A stretch of 22,628 nucleotides of DNA from JANYCG01 sp031431035 (GTDB taxonomy: Bacteria > Pseudomonadota > Gammaproteobacteria > Burkholderiales > Burkholderiaceae_C), in contig JANPCR010000096.1 of the NCBI GenBank assembly GCA_031431035.1, positions 1 to 22,628 on the forward strand. The letters run 5' to 3'. Under the pieces are notes generated by a model that saw nothing but the letters and a program-made list of their open reading frames with translations, was not told the origin of the DNA and ran no database searches. Below are positions 1-6,480 of the stretch, piece by piece. Positions within the stretch are counted from its first letter, which is position 1; every line of letters begins with the position of its first letter. Position numbers and translations under genes: made by a program.

Positions 1-419
1 CCGTCGCTGGCAATGACCAAGTCGGCGCTGTACTGAGTGGCCAGTTGTTGATCGTCCGTGGCGTCCACCTCAAAAACCAGGTCAACGCCCAGTTCAAGGC
101 AACGGTCTTGCAGAATATTCAAAAGCCGCTTCCGCCCAATGCCGCAAAACCCATGGCCGCCAGAGCGCACGCTTTGCCCCTTGAAAAACACCTCAATATC
201 GTCCCAGTGGTTGAATGCCTCACCGATCAGCCGGGCAGACACAGGGTCGGCGGCCCGCAAGTTGCCCAGTGTTTGGTCAGACAACACCACGCCCCAACCA
301 AAGGTGTCAAACGGTTTGTTGCGCTCCACCACAGTGATGCGATGCGCCGGATTTTGCAGCTTCATCAGCAGCGCAAAATACAAACCAGCGGGGCCGCCAC
401 CTATGCAAAGTATGTTCAT
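1..419 (-). CDS. Salicylyl-CoA 5-hydroxylase-type FAD monooxygenase, N-terminal part
   Basis: The gene runs off the left edge; about 139 N-terminal codons are visible. The reverse translation begins MNILCIGGGPAGLYFALLM, a Rossmann FAD-binding GxGxxG motif, followed by VVERNKPFDTFGWGVVLSDQTL and SGGHGFCGIGRKRLLNIL. This pattern matches the monooxygenase half of the bifunctional salicylyl-CoA 5-hydroxylase / 2-aminobenzoyl-CoA monooxygenase family, which act on CoA-activated aromatics on the way to ring cleavage. Full family members are about 750-800 aa with a C-terminal old-yellow-enzyme domain, which lies outside the window. The ATG is only 4 nt from a palindromic operator and has no Shine-Dalgarno, so translation may be leaderless. 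Family assignment is strong; the exact substrate is not decidable from this fragment. Confidence 0.85.
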   Translation of the reverse strand, partial: MNILCIGGGPAGLYFALLMKLQNPAHRITVVERNKPFDTFGWGVVLSDQTLGNLRAADPVSARLIGEAFNHWDDIEVFFKGQSVRSGGHGFCGIGRKRLLNILQDRCLELGVDLVFEVDATDDQQLATQYSADLVIASD

Positions 420-422
420 GTC

Positions 423-454
423 ATATAGTTTAGGCTTAAACTATATTTTGTCAA
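423..454 (-). promoter_or_regulatory. Minus-strand promoter with 10-bp-arm palindromic operator
   Basis: A near-perfect inverted repeat, ATATAGTTTA-GGCT-TAAACTATAT (423-446), lies just upstream of the flavoprotein start. On the minus strand a perfect -35 TTGACA (454-449) is followed after 16 nt by TAAACT (432-427) as a possible -10. The palindrome therefore fills the spacer and covers the -10. Predicted transcription would start at about 420, next to the ATG at 419. This is the usual geometry of a dimeric repressor site (MarR or TetR type); the regulator is not in the window. Confidence 0.6.
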
Positions 455-535
455 ATTGGCTCGACAAGCTTTTTGTACCCCGGCCAAGCGCGGTGAAAGC
501 CGCCCAACCATGGCAGGCAGCAAAGACCAGCTATT

Positions 536-649
536 TTGATAAAAAAGAACCTGCAGGTTCTTTTTTATCAATTTTGGCCGAATTATGAATAAAATAGGCC
601 TCTAGCTCTCGAATAATATACATAGTTTGCTATACTGATAGTAGCATTT
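536..649 (+). repeat. Dispersed intergenic repeat, copy 1 (hairpin type A plus body)
   Basis: Positions 536-571 form a perfect 36-bp palindrome with the core AAGAACCTGCAGGTTCTT and A/T runs on both sides, so it could act as a terminator in either direction. The repeat body follows: AATAGGCCTCTAGCTCTC (from 593), then ATAGTTTGCTATA and TAGTAGCATTT. The same body occurs at about 6340, 16140 and 17470, and copy 2 carries the same hairpin. TATACT at 631-636 inside the body could serve as a -10 for tldD, but no convincing -35 is visible. Confidence 0.8.
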
Positions 650-674
650 GGCGTTCCATCAAAGTCTGGATTAA

Positions 675-694
675 AGTCGGGACACAACCCGACT
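675..694 (+). promoter_or_regulatory. Leader hairpin before tldD
   Basis: AGTCGGG-ACACAA-CCCGACT is a 7-bp GC-rich stem with a 6-nt loop, ending 12 nt before the tldD ATG. No Shine-Dalgarno is evident in the remaining leader (CAAGCCCATCTT), so the hairpin may influence translation initiation. It has no U-run and is not a terminator. Function is inferred only. Confidence 0.4.
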
Positions 695-706
695 CAAGCC
701 CATCTT

Positions 707-2077
707 ATGAACCCCATTGCCCTGCAAGCGCCAACTGGCGCCAGTTACTCTGAAATTCGCCATCACGAGCTGCGAAAAACGCGCTTGATGATGATTGACG
801 GCAACCTGAGCCTGAACTCGCGCACGGCCGAAGCCGGCCTGAGTGCCCGGGTGTACAAGGCCGGTTACTGGGGCTTTTCTTCAGCGCCGCATGGGCCAGG
901 CAGCGCCGAACGGGTGGCCAACAAGGCGCGGCACAACGCGCAGGCCATGGCACGGTTTGGGCCACAAACCACGCGGACTTTGCCAGGGGGTCACTACCAG
1001 GGCGAGCACCTATTCAAGGGCCAAGCCGCCCTGACCCCCGCCCAATGCATCGACCAACTCGCCGCCCTGCACGCCTATTGCAAACAGCGTTACCCGCAAC
1101 TCAAGTCAAGCCGTTTCACCATGGCCGACGAACACCATAGCAAGTGGCTGGCCACAAGCGTTGGCGGCCACAGCCTGGCCAGCATTCAACGCGCAGCATT
1201 TCATGTCACCTTCATCGCCGAAGGCGCCAGCGGAGCGCCGGTGGAGTTGACGCATTTCATCTCCACCAAAGGCAGCCTGGCCGATTTGCAAATGTCCATC
1301 GCTGCTTTGGCCCCCGATCTCGATGACCTGCACGGGCACCTGATGGCAAAGCGCAACGCGGTTGCTGCACGCGGCGGCCTGCACACGGTGGTGCTGGCAC
1401 CCGCACTGGCGGGCATGCTTGCGCACGAGGCCATGGGCCACCCGTGCGAAGCCGACATCGTGATTGGCGGCGCGGTAACTGCCAACCTGGTTGGCAAACC
1501 TGTGGCGAGTAGTCTGGTGTCCATGGTGGACTTTGCCCACACTTACAACGGCCAAGAGGTGCTGATTCCAGTCTATGCCGATGATGAAGGCGTTGCTGCG
1601 CGCGATGTCGTGCTCATCCAAAACGGCATCTTGACGGATTTCATGAACAGCCGCGAAACCGCCAGCCGACTGGGCCTGCAACCCACCGGCAGTGCCCGCG
1701 CCTACGGCCCCAACGACGAGCCGCTGGTGCGCATGCGCAATACCGCCATTTTGCCGGGTGAGCAAAAGTTAGAGGCCATGATTGCTGGCGTTGAGGACGG
1801 CTATTTGCTGATGAAAACGTCCAACGGACAGGCTGATTCAACCACCGAGTTCATGTTTGGCATCAGCCTGGCTTATGAAATTCGGCAGGGAAAATTGGGC
1901 CGCGCCATTCGCGACACCACGCTGTCGGGGTCGGCCATCAAAGTGCTGCAAAGTGTGGATGCTGTGTCTGACGACATGCACTGGACCTGCTCGGGTTATT
2001 GCGGTAAAAAGCAGCCCATGGTGGTGTCCATGGGCGGCCCTGCCTTGCGCGCCCGCGCTCACTTAGGGGGCGAATAA
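707..2077 (+). CDS. tldD: TldD-family zinc metalloprotease
   Basis: A 456-aa protein with the TldD signature HEAMGH (H240, E241, H245), which in the family supplies two zinc ligands and the catalytic glutamate. A C-terminal cysteine in GYCGKKQP (C432) sits where E. coli TldD has its third ligand. TldD forms a heterodimer with TldE/PmbA and clips unfolded peptides through a narrow channel; known substrates include microcin B17 precursor and CcdA. The TAA stop overlaps the ATG of the next gene (TAATG), so the two subunits are translationally coupled. It is slightly shorter than typical TldD (about 480 aa). The start at 707 is supported by the end of the repeat and leader hairpin rather than by a visible ribosome binding site. 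The physiological substrate is unknown. Confidence 0.93.
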   Translation: MNPIALQAPTGASYSEIRHHELRKTRLMMIDGNLSLNSRTAEAGLSARVYKAGYWGFSSAPHGPGSAERVANKARHNAQAMARFGPQTTRTLPGGHYQGEHLFKGQAALTPAQCIDQLAALHAYCKQRYPQLKSSRFTMADEHHSKWLATSVGGHSLASIQRAAFHVTFIAEGASGAPVELTHFISTKGSLADLQMSIAALAPDLDDLHGHLMAKRNAVAARGGLHTVVLAPALAGMLAHEAMGHPCEADIVIGGAVTANLVGKPVASSLVSMVDFAHTYNGQEVLIPVYADDEGVAARDVVLIQNGILTDFMNSRETASRLGLQPTGSARAYGPNDEPLVRMRNTAILPGEQKLEAMIAGVEDGYLLMKTSNGQADSTTEFMFGISLAYEIRQGKLGRAIRDTTLSGSAIKVLQSVDAVSDDMHWTCSGYCGKKQPMVVSMGGPALRARAHLGGE

Positions 2078-3363
2078 TGGCCAACACCCCTTTGAAAGAC
2101 GTTGCCGAACAAGCCCTGGCTTTGATGCGCGCGCAGGGGTTTGACGCGGCGCAGGTCAGCAGCACGCTCACCCAGCAAGACGAGCTGAACATTGCCGACA
2201 ACGAGATCAGCCTGATGCGCAGCACAGCGTCGCAAAAAGTGGCGTTACTGGGTTTGAAAGACGGCCGCAAAGCCAGCACAGAGTTGTCTGACTTTGCGCC
2301 AAGCGCCATGGCAGAGCGCATCCAAAGCCTGTTTGCCGATGCCCTGGGCGCGCCGCAAGATGCTGCCAATGCGGTGTCTGCAAATCAACACGCCCGCATT
2401 ACCCAAGGGCCACAGCAGGCTGAATTTGACGTGCTGGCCGACAAAGCCAGTGAACTGCTGGCCTTTCGAGCCAAGCAAGCGCCGTTGATGGTCTTGAGCG
2501 AAGGGGTGGTGTCGCACAGTTTGGTGCAAAGCCACACCTTGACCAGTTCAGGCAGCGACTTGGCCAGCAGCGCCGGATGGTACGGCTTGAGCGCCTTTGG
2601 CACCGCCCGCGAAGGCAGCCAGTCAAGCTCTTTCAACTTTGCGGGCGGCAACACCAATGACTTGCGAAGCAGCAGCGCCGCCGAGTTTTTTGGCATTGGC
2701 CAAATGATGCTAGACACCTCGCGGCAGATCACAACCCAGACGCTGTCCGCCAAATTTCAGGGTGAAGTGATTTTGATGCCGCAAGCCGTGGAAGATTTGC
2801 TGACGTGGCTTTTGGGACAAATCAGCGACCAGCATTTGATTGCGGGCAGCTCGCTGTACCGCGACAAACTGGGCCAAAGCATTGCATCGCCTTGCATCAA
2901 CCTGCAGAGCCGCTTTGCAGCACCGGGCTGCGTGGCCTTGTCGGCTGATGGGTTTGTCGCGCCGCCCTTGCAAATTTTAAAAGCGGGCGCGCTGCAAAGC
3001 CTGACCCCCAGCCTGTACGCCAGCCGCAAAACTGGGCTGTCGCACGTGCCCACCGCAGCCGCAGGCTGGGATTTGGCAGCCGGGCAGACACCATTGAACG
3101 ATCTGATAGCGGCCGTTCAGCATGGTGCCGTGGTGGGGCGATTGTCAATGGGCCACCCGGCACCCAACGGTGACTTTTCAGGCGTCATTAAAAACAGCTT
3201 TTTAATTGAAAAGGGCGTGGCTGGCCCTGCCCTGTCTGAAGTGATGGTCACCGGCAACATGGCCCGCATGCTGCGCAATGTGGTGGCGGTAAGCCGCGAG
3301 CGCATTGACACTGGCAGCACGGTACTGCCTTGGCTGCGCATTGCAGACTTGCACTTTTCTTGA
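2077..3363 (+). CDS. pmbA: TldE/PmbA-family protease subunit
   Basis: A 428-aa protein starting MANTPLKDVAEQALALMRAQ, with the PmbA/TldE fold and no HExxxH motif, as expected for the non-catalytic partner of TldD. Recognisable C-terminal features are the GWDLAAG region, MGHPAPNGDFSGVIKNSFLIEKG and VMVTGNM, which are typical of PmbA/TldE. It begins on the last base of the tldD stop codon, so the stoichiometry is probably fixed by coupling. The TldD/TldE complex is cytoplasmic and completes peptide maturation or degradation. No obvious RiPP precursor adjoins the pair, apart from an unassigned 40-codon ORF about 0.7 kb downstream. Family assignment is firm. Confidence 0.92.
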   Translation: MANTPLKDVAEQALALMRAQGFDAAQVSSTLTQQDELNIADNEISLMRSTASQKVALLGLKDGRKASTELSDFAPSAMAERIQSLFADALGAPQDAANAVSANQHARITQGPQQAEFDVLADKASELLAFRAKQAPLMVLSEGVVSHSLVQSHTLTSSGSDLASSAGWYGLSAFGTAREGSQSSSFNFAGGNTNDLRSSSAAEFFGIGQMMLDTSRQITTQTLSAKFQGEVILMPQAVEDLLTWLLGQISDQHLIAGSSLYRDKLGQSIASPCINLQSRFAAPGCVALSADGFVAPPLQILKAGALQSLTPSLYASRKTGLSHVPTAAAGWDLAAGQTPLNDLIAAVQHGAVVGRLSMGHPAPNGDFSGVIKNSFLIEKGVAGPALSEVMVTGNMARMLRNVVAVSRERIDTGSTVLPWLRIADLHFS

Positions 3364-3403
3364 GGGTCACGCACGCAGTCCAGGGCCGCAGGATGGAAGT
3401 CGT

Positions 3404-3695
3404 TCATCCCACCAAAAGCCGAATCACGTCTTGTGCGTCTGTCACCCGTTCTGACTTCACGCCCCAAACCCGGCGGACCGTTTGCTCGGTCAACACGGCA
3501 TCAGGGCGGCCTTGCGCCACGCAGCTTCCATTTTGCAGAACGATCGGCACCCTGAACAATGCCGCTTTCATTTTGGCTGGGTTTGCGAGCGTGGGCAAAT
3601 CGACCCAGCTCCACAACCTCCTGGACTGTGAAGTCGAACGCAACCGCGGAATTTTGGGGCAACACTGCTCGGGTTCTGGCCAAGGCCCCAGGCAA
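3404..3695 (-). pseudogene. hmuV: Heme ABC transporter ATPase (hmuV) remnant
   Basis: Two pieces of one protein survive in different frames. The upstream piece (from about 3695) reads LARTRAVLPQNSAVAFDFTV followed by QEVVELGRFAHA, the post-Walker-A/Q-loop region of HmuV-type ATPases. The downstream piece, ending at 3404, reads VLQNGSCVAQGRPDAVL and TEQTVRRVWGV, the C-terminus of the same family. Walker A at the front, and the LSGG signature and Walker B between the pieces, are missing, so the gene cannot encode an ATPase. An internal deletion of roughly 100 codons plus a frameshift explains this. An intact Fur-type promoter remains just upstream. Confidence 0.8.
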
Positions 3696-3700
3696 TAAAG

Positions 3701-3748
3701 TATTTACGAATCATTCTCATTTATAATCACTATTTTTATGATTGGCAA
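3701..3748 (-). promoter_or_regulatory. Minus-strand promoter with Fur-like box
   Basis: On the minus strand, -35 TTGCCA (3748-3743) and -10 TATAAA (3725-3720) are separated by exactly 17 nt. The -10 runs into AAATGAGAATGATTCG, a betaproteobacterial Fur-box half-site arrangement (GAATNATTC core, 3709-3717). It faces the hmuV remnant, whose coding trace begins only about 10 nt beyond. It was probably the promoter of a heme-uptake operon that has since been deleted. Confidence 0.65.
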
Positions 3749-3906
3749 ATTCAGTCAGAAAAAGCGTGAACCGCCGCTAAGTGGCACACAGCCTTTAAGA
3801 GGTCCTGCGCTTTTTGGATAGTCTTTTGGGTGATGAGCCTTTTTTAAGCAATCGCTCTGTAGGCAGCACGACGCTCGAAAAATAATTGTTAGTGCAAAAG
3901 CTTCAG

Positions 3907-3965
3907 TTGACAGTCAGAGTTGCGTACTATGTCTCTCTATGCAAATGCGAATTATTCTCATTTGC
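3907..3965 (+). promoter_or_regulatory. Fur box, near-perfect 25-bp palindrome
   Basis: Positions 3941-3965 (GCAAATGCGAATT... to ...CATTTGC) form a 25-bp palindrome with one mismatched pair and the GAATTATTC Fur core. A TTGACA hexamer lies at 3907-3912; a matching -10 at normal spacing is not clear (TATGTC at 15 nt is the best). CATAAT at 3968-3973 is another candidate. The site is well placed to control the 40-codon ORF and the two DUF2325 genes downstream. Of all the sites here it is closest to the Fur consensus. Confidence 0.75.
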
Positions 3966-4094
3966 GACATAATCAAGGTTCTCAGCCAGCTCGTGGCCGC
4001 CCTACAAGCCCACCTCGCCAGCCGCAAACTCTGTCCAGGTCGCTGAATCTCGTCAGCCACTGCGGACAGAACCCAAAAAATTAAGGCGGCCTGT

Positions 4095-4217
4095 ATGACA
4101 TTTGTTGACACTCTGAAAGCTTCAAACTCAGACCGGGCCAACAACATTCGCCTCAATTGCGACGGGGTATTGCATTGGTCTGTATTTTCAGCCGTGCAAG
4201 CCGACGCGGCGGCTTAA
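4095..4217 (+). CDS. Unrecognised 40-aa small protein
   Basis: A 40-codon ORF starting MTFVDTLKASNSDRANNIR and ending with an alanine-rich tail. A Shine-Dalgarno TTAAGGCGG (4081-4089) matches the ideal TAAGGAGG at seven of eight positions and stands 5 nt before the ATG. That is better than most start sites in this window. The Fur box lies 130 nt upstream and the DUF2325 ORF can open 14 nt downstream, so it looks like the first cistron of an iron-regulated operon. The peptide is mostly polar, with one cysteine (NCDG) and no membrane segment. I do not recognise a family; it could still be a chance ORF. Confidence 0.5.
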   Translation: MTFVDTLKASNSDRANNIRLNCDGVLHWSVFSAVQADAAA

Positions 4218-4435
4218 CCGGCGCCTGAGCGATGTTTGCGCAGACTCCTATGTCGGTGGCTGGGGCAGCAGCTAGGGTGGCAAAGCAGCCAAACCAGCCC
4301 GCCAGCCCCATTGCAGGCCTATTCCCCCAAGTTCAAGCCTCAGCGAATCCACCCGGCGGGGTGATTCCAAGCTCGATTCACCATGCAGCCCTGGCGTGTT
4401 GCGCCGCTGACCGCGCGGTGCTTGGCGCTGAAACC

Positions 4436-5800
4436 ATGCCCCTAGCCACTACTCGACACAGGTCGGCCCCGAACGAACCAGCGAAAAGCTCGGGAGGGTC
4501 GCGACGCTTGCGAATTTGGGATTTGCCTGCGGACTTGCATTGTTCAATCATTGGCGTGTGTTTTTCGATTTCGTCCTTGCGCAGTTTGGTGGCCAGGCAT
4601 TACGGTGGCCCCTGCATCGTGGGTGACTATCAACTGCACCACACCGTAGTGCAAGCCTGCCGAACCCGAACCGCTTTGGTCGAACTTGTTCAGCGTGAGT
4701 TGGACAGCCAGTACCAGCGGGCAGTTCGCAACTTTCAACTGGCCAAGTCGCAGGATGCGGTTGCCGAGTTGTGGCGATCGGCGGTGGCCGCCATTGAAAA
4801 CTCCAACCTTCCAGCAGACAGCCTGCCAGGTACTTTGTGGGCCAGCTTGTCGCACCCCCGCACCGACGTTGAGCTGCGCACGCAGATAGGGCACGACATT
4901 CACATGATTCAGCACCGGGTCGGGACGAACGACCGCCATCAGGCGCAAGCTCTTCAAACAGCACAACAACAGGCGCACAAACACCTGGCGGAACTGGAAT
5001 CAATGCGCTCCAAATTGGCTCAGTTGCAGGGGCAGCACCTGGCCGACACGCAAAACCTACAAGGTCTGCTAGCTCAAACCAAGGTGGCCCTGGCAGGCGC
5101 AGTCGCTCAAAATGCAGACCAACATAGTCGCCTCGACGCATTGAGAGATTCGGTTGAAGATTTGGAAAGCCGCCAAAAATTGACGCAACGGGTCACTGAC
5201 TTGACGGCGCAAAACGCGACTTTGAAGGAGCAACTCGGCGCATTCAGCGCCAAACGCTTGGGCAACCCCCAGGCTGCGCTAGCTGAAAACCCACGCTCTG
5301 ATGTGCAGGCTGCGGTCATTCCCATCGCCCGCGCTGTCAACCTGGGTAAAAAAAGCATCCTCTGTGTCGGCGGGCGAAGCAGTTCTGTGGCGTCCTACCG
5401 CAAAGCGGTCGAGCAAGCTGGAGGCAGCTTTTTTCACCACGACGGAGGCCGGGAACACAGCCAGCACCGCCTGGGTGCCCGGCTTGCCGCAGCCGACTGC
5501 GTGGTGTGTCAAACCGGCAATATCAGCCACACAGCGTATTGGCTGGTCAAAGAATATTGCAAAAAAACTGGAAAACACTGCGTTTACCTAGACAAGCCCA
5601 GCGTGTCATGTTTTGTTGAAGGCCTGACTTTGATGAATTTTGAGACTTGCGATGGCACGTTCGCCAAGGGCAGTACAACCCCGGCCCGCGTTGGTTTGGA
5701 CGCCAAGCCAATAGAGGGGCACGCTGAAATCATCCCGCTCTTTCCGCCAAGTGCAGAAACGTCCCCAAGTTTCGCCTTTCACCCGGCGGACAGCGCGTGA
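4436..5800 (+). CDS. DUF2325 domain protein with coiled-coil region
   Basis: 454 aa from the chosen ATG. An N-terminal block LRIWDLPADLHCSIIGVC (H35, C36, C42) is followed by a long Gln/Leu-rich coiled-coil region (about 165-280). A C-terminal DUF2325 domain (about 305-385) has ILCVGGRSSSVASYRKAVEQ (C310), then VVCQTGNISHTAYW (C358, H365) and CKKTGKHC. The repeated Cys/His residues could bind metal or heme, but no function is established to my knowledge. The ORF stays open back to an ATG at 4232. I prefer 4436 because the extra 68 codons use atypical codons and precede the conserved block by more than I expect for the family. Neither start has a Shine-Dalgarno. The stop overlaps the next gene's GTG, and the Fur box upstream suggests iron control. 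Confidence 0.8.
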   Translation: MPLATTRHRSAPNEPAKSSGGSRRLRIWDLPADLHCSIIGVCFSISSLRSLVARHYGGPCIVGDYQLHHTVVQACRTRTALVELVQRELDSQYQRAVRNFQLAKSQDAVAELWRSAVAAIENSNLPADSLPGTLWASLSHPRTDVELRTQIGHDIHMIQHRVGTNDRHQAQALQTAQQQAHKHLAELESMRSKLAQLQGQHLADTQNLQGLLAQTKVALAGAVAQNADQHSRLDALRDSVEDLESRQKLTQRVTDLTAQNATLKEQLGAFSAKRLGNPQAALAENPRSDVQAAVIPIARAVNLGKKSILCVGGRSSSVASYRKAVEQAGGSFFHHDGGREHSQHRLGARLAAADCVVCQTGNISHTAYWLVKEYCKKTGKHCVYLDKPSVSCFVEGLTLMNFETCDGTFAKGSTTPARVGLDAKPIEGHAEIIPLFPPSAETSPSFAFHPADSA

Positions 5801-6264
5801 CTGGCGGTAACGCGCCAGATTCGCAGCTGCTGCGGGAGTACCTCATCCTTAGCCGCCAACATGGAGCCGCGCAGGCCCGATGCAGCGAAGTGATTGGCAA
5901 TCAAATCGCCCAGATCGCTTTGTTGCAAGCGCAGGTGATGCGCCTGCGGGCGGCGTTGATCGTGAGTTTCACCGAGCAATTGTTTGACCTGAACCATGCC
6001 ACATACAAAGGGCTGGCGACCGAGATCGCAACGGCTCCTAGCGCTGAAGGAGCGCAGCATCAGGTTGAACTGGACAAGACAGATTCGCAATCGCTCGAAA
6101 ACTCATTGGCCGCCGCCGACTTGGTGATTTGCCAAACCGGCTGCGTAAGCCATGGCGACTATTGGCGGGTGGAAGACCACTGTAAGCGCACTGGCAAGTC
6201 GTGTGTTCAAGCCGAACAGCCCAAGGCGTTGCGCATTGTCAGAATTTACCAAAGCGTGGGTTGA
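5797..6264 (+). CDS. Short DUF2325-like protein
   Basis: 155 aa, starting at GTG in a GTGA overlap with the preceding stop, so the two genes are coupled. The N-terminal half is helical (QIAQIALLQAQVMRLRAALI). The C-terminal half repeats the end of the DUF2325 domain: LAAADLVICQTGCVSHGDYW, then DHCKRTGKSC. The first half of the domain, including the CVGGR loop found in its neighbour, is absent, so this is either a diverged short relative or one shortened by deletion. It may form a hetero-oligomer with the larger protein. A type A hairpin begins 17 nt after the stop and is a plausible terminator. Confidence 0.75.
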   Translation: MTGGNAPDSQLLREYLILSRQHGAAQARCSEVIGNQIAQIALLQAQVMRLRAALIVSFTEQLFDLNHATYKGLATEIATAPSAEGAQHQVELDKTDSQSLENSLAAADLVICQTGCVSHGDYWRVEDHCKRTGKSCVQAEQPKALRIVRIYQSVG

Positions 6265-6280
6265 TTGGCATAATTTGTAC

Positions 6281-6399
6281 AAAAAGAACCTGCAGGTTCT
6301 TTTTTATCTAAAAACTACATTTTTTGCCAAAATGTGAACGAAATGCGCCTCTAGCTCTCGAATTAAATGAATAGTTTGCTATAATTACAATAGCAATTT
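6281..6399 (+). repeat. Dispersed intergenic repeat, copy 2 (hairpin type A plus body)
   Basis: AAAAAGAACCTG/CAGGTTCTTTTT is a perfect 24-bp palindrome (6281-6304) sharing its core and right flank (TTTTTTATC) with copy 1. The body follows: GCGCCTCTAGCTCTCGAATT, ATAGTTTGCTATA and AATAGCAATTTA. The hairpin with its T-run lies between the convergent DUF2325 and PEP-CTERM genes and could terminate both. TTGCTATA and AATAGCAA make a second small inverted repeat inside the body. Confidence 0.8.
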
Positions 6400-6480
6400 A
6401 GGCGCAGGGTCAAAACCGTCTAATTTCATAAGCATTGACAGGGGTGCAACGCATCTGTCTGCCGCACCCCAGCAATCGGC

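Noticed and set aside
3914..4156. 80-codon minus-strand ORF across the Fur box
   Set aside because: It overlaps the Fur box and the 40-aa ORF with better signals, and has no ribosome binding site or recognisable family.
4232..4435. Extension of the DUF2325 gene to the ATG at 4232
   Set aside because: Kept only as an alternative. Codons are atypical and no family resemblance or Shine-Dalgarno is seen, although it would start just 14 nt after the 40-aa ORF.
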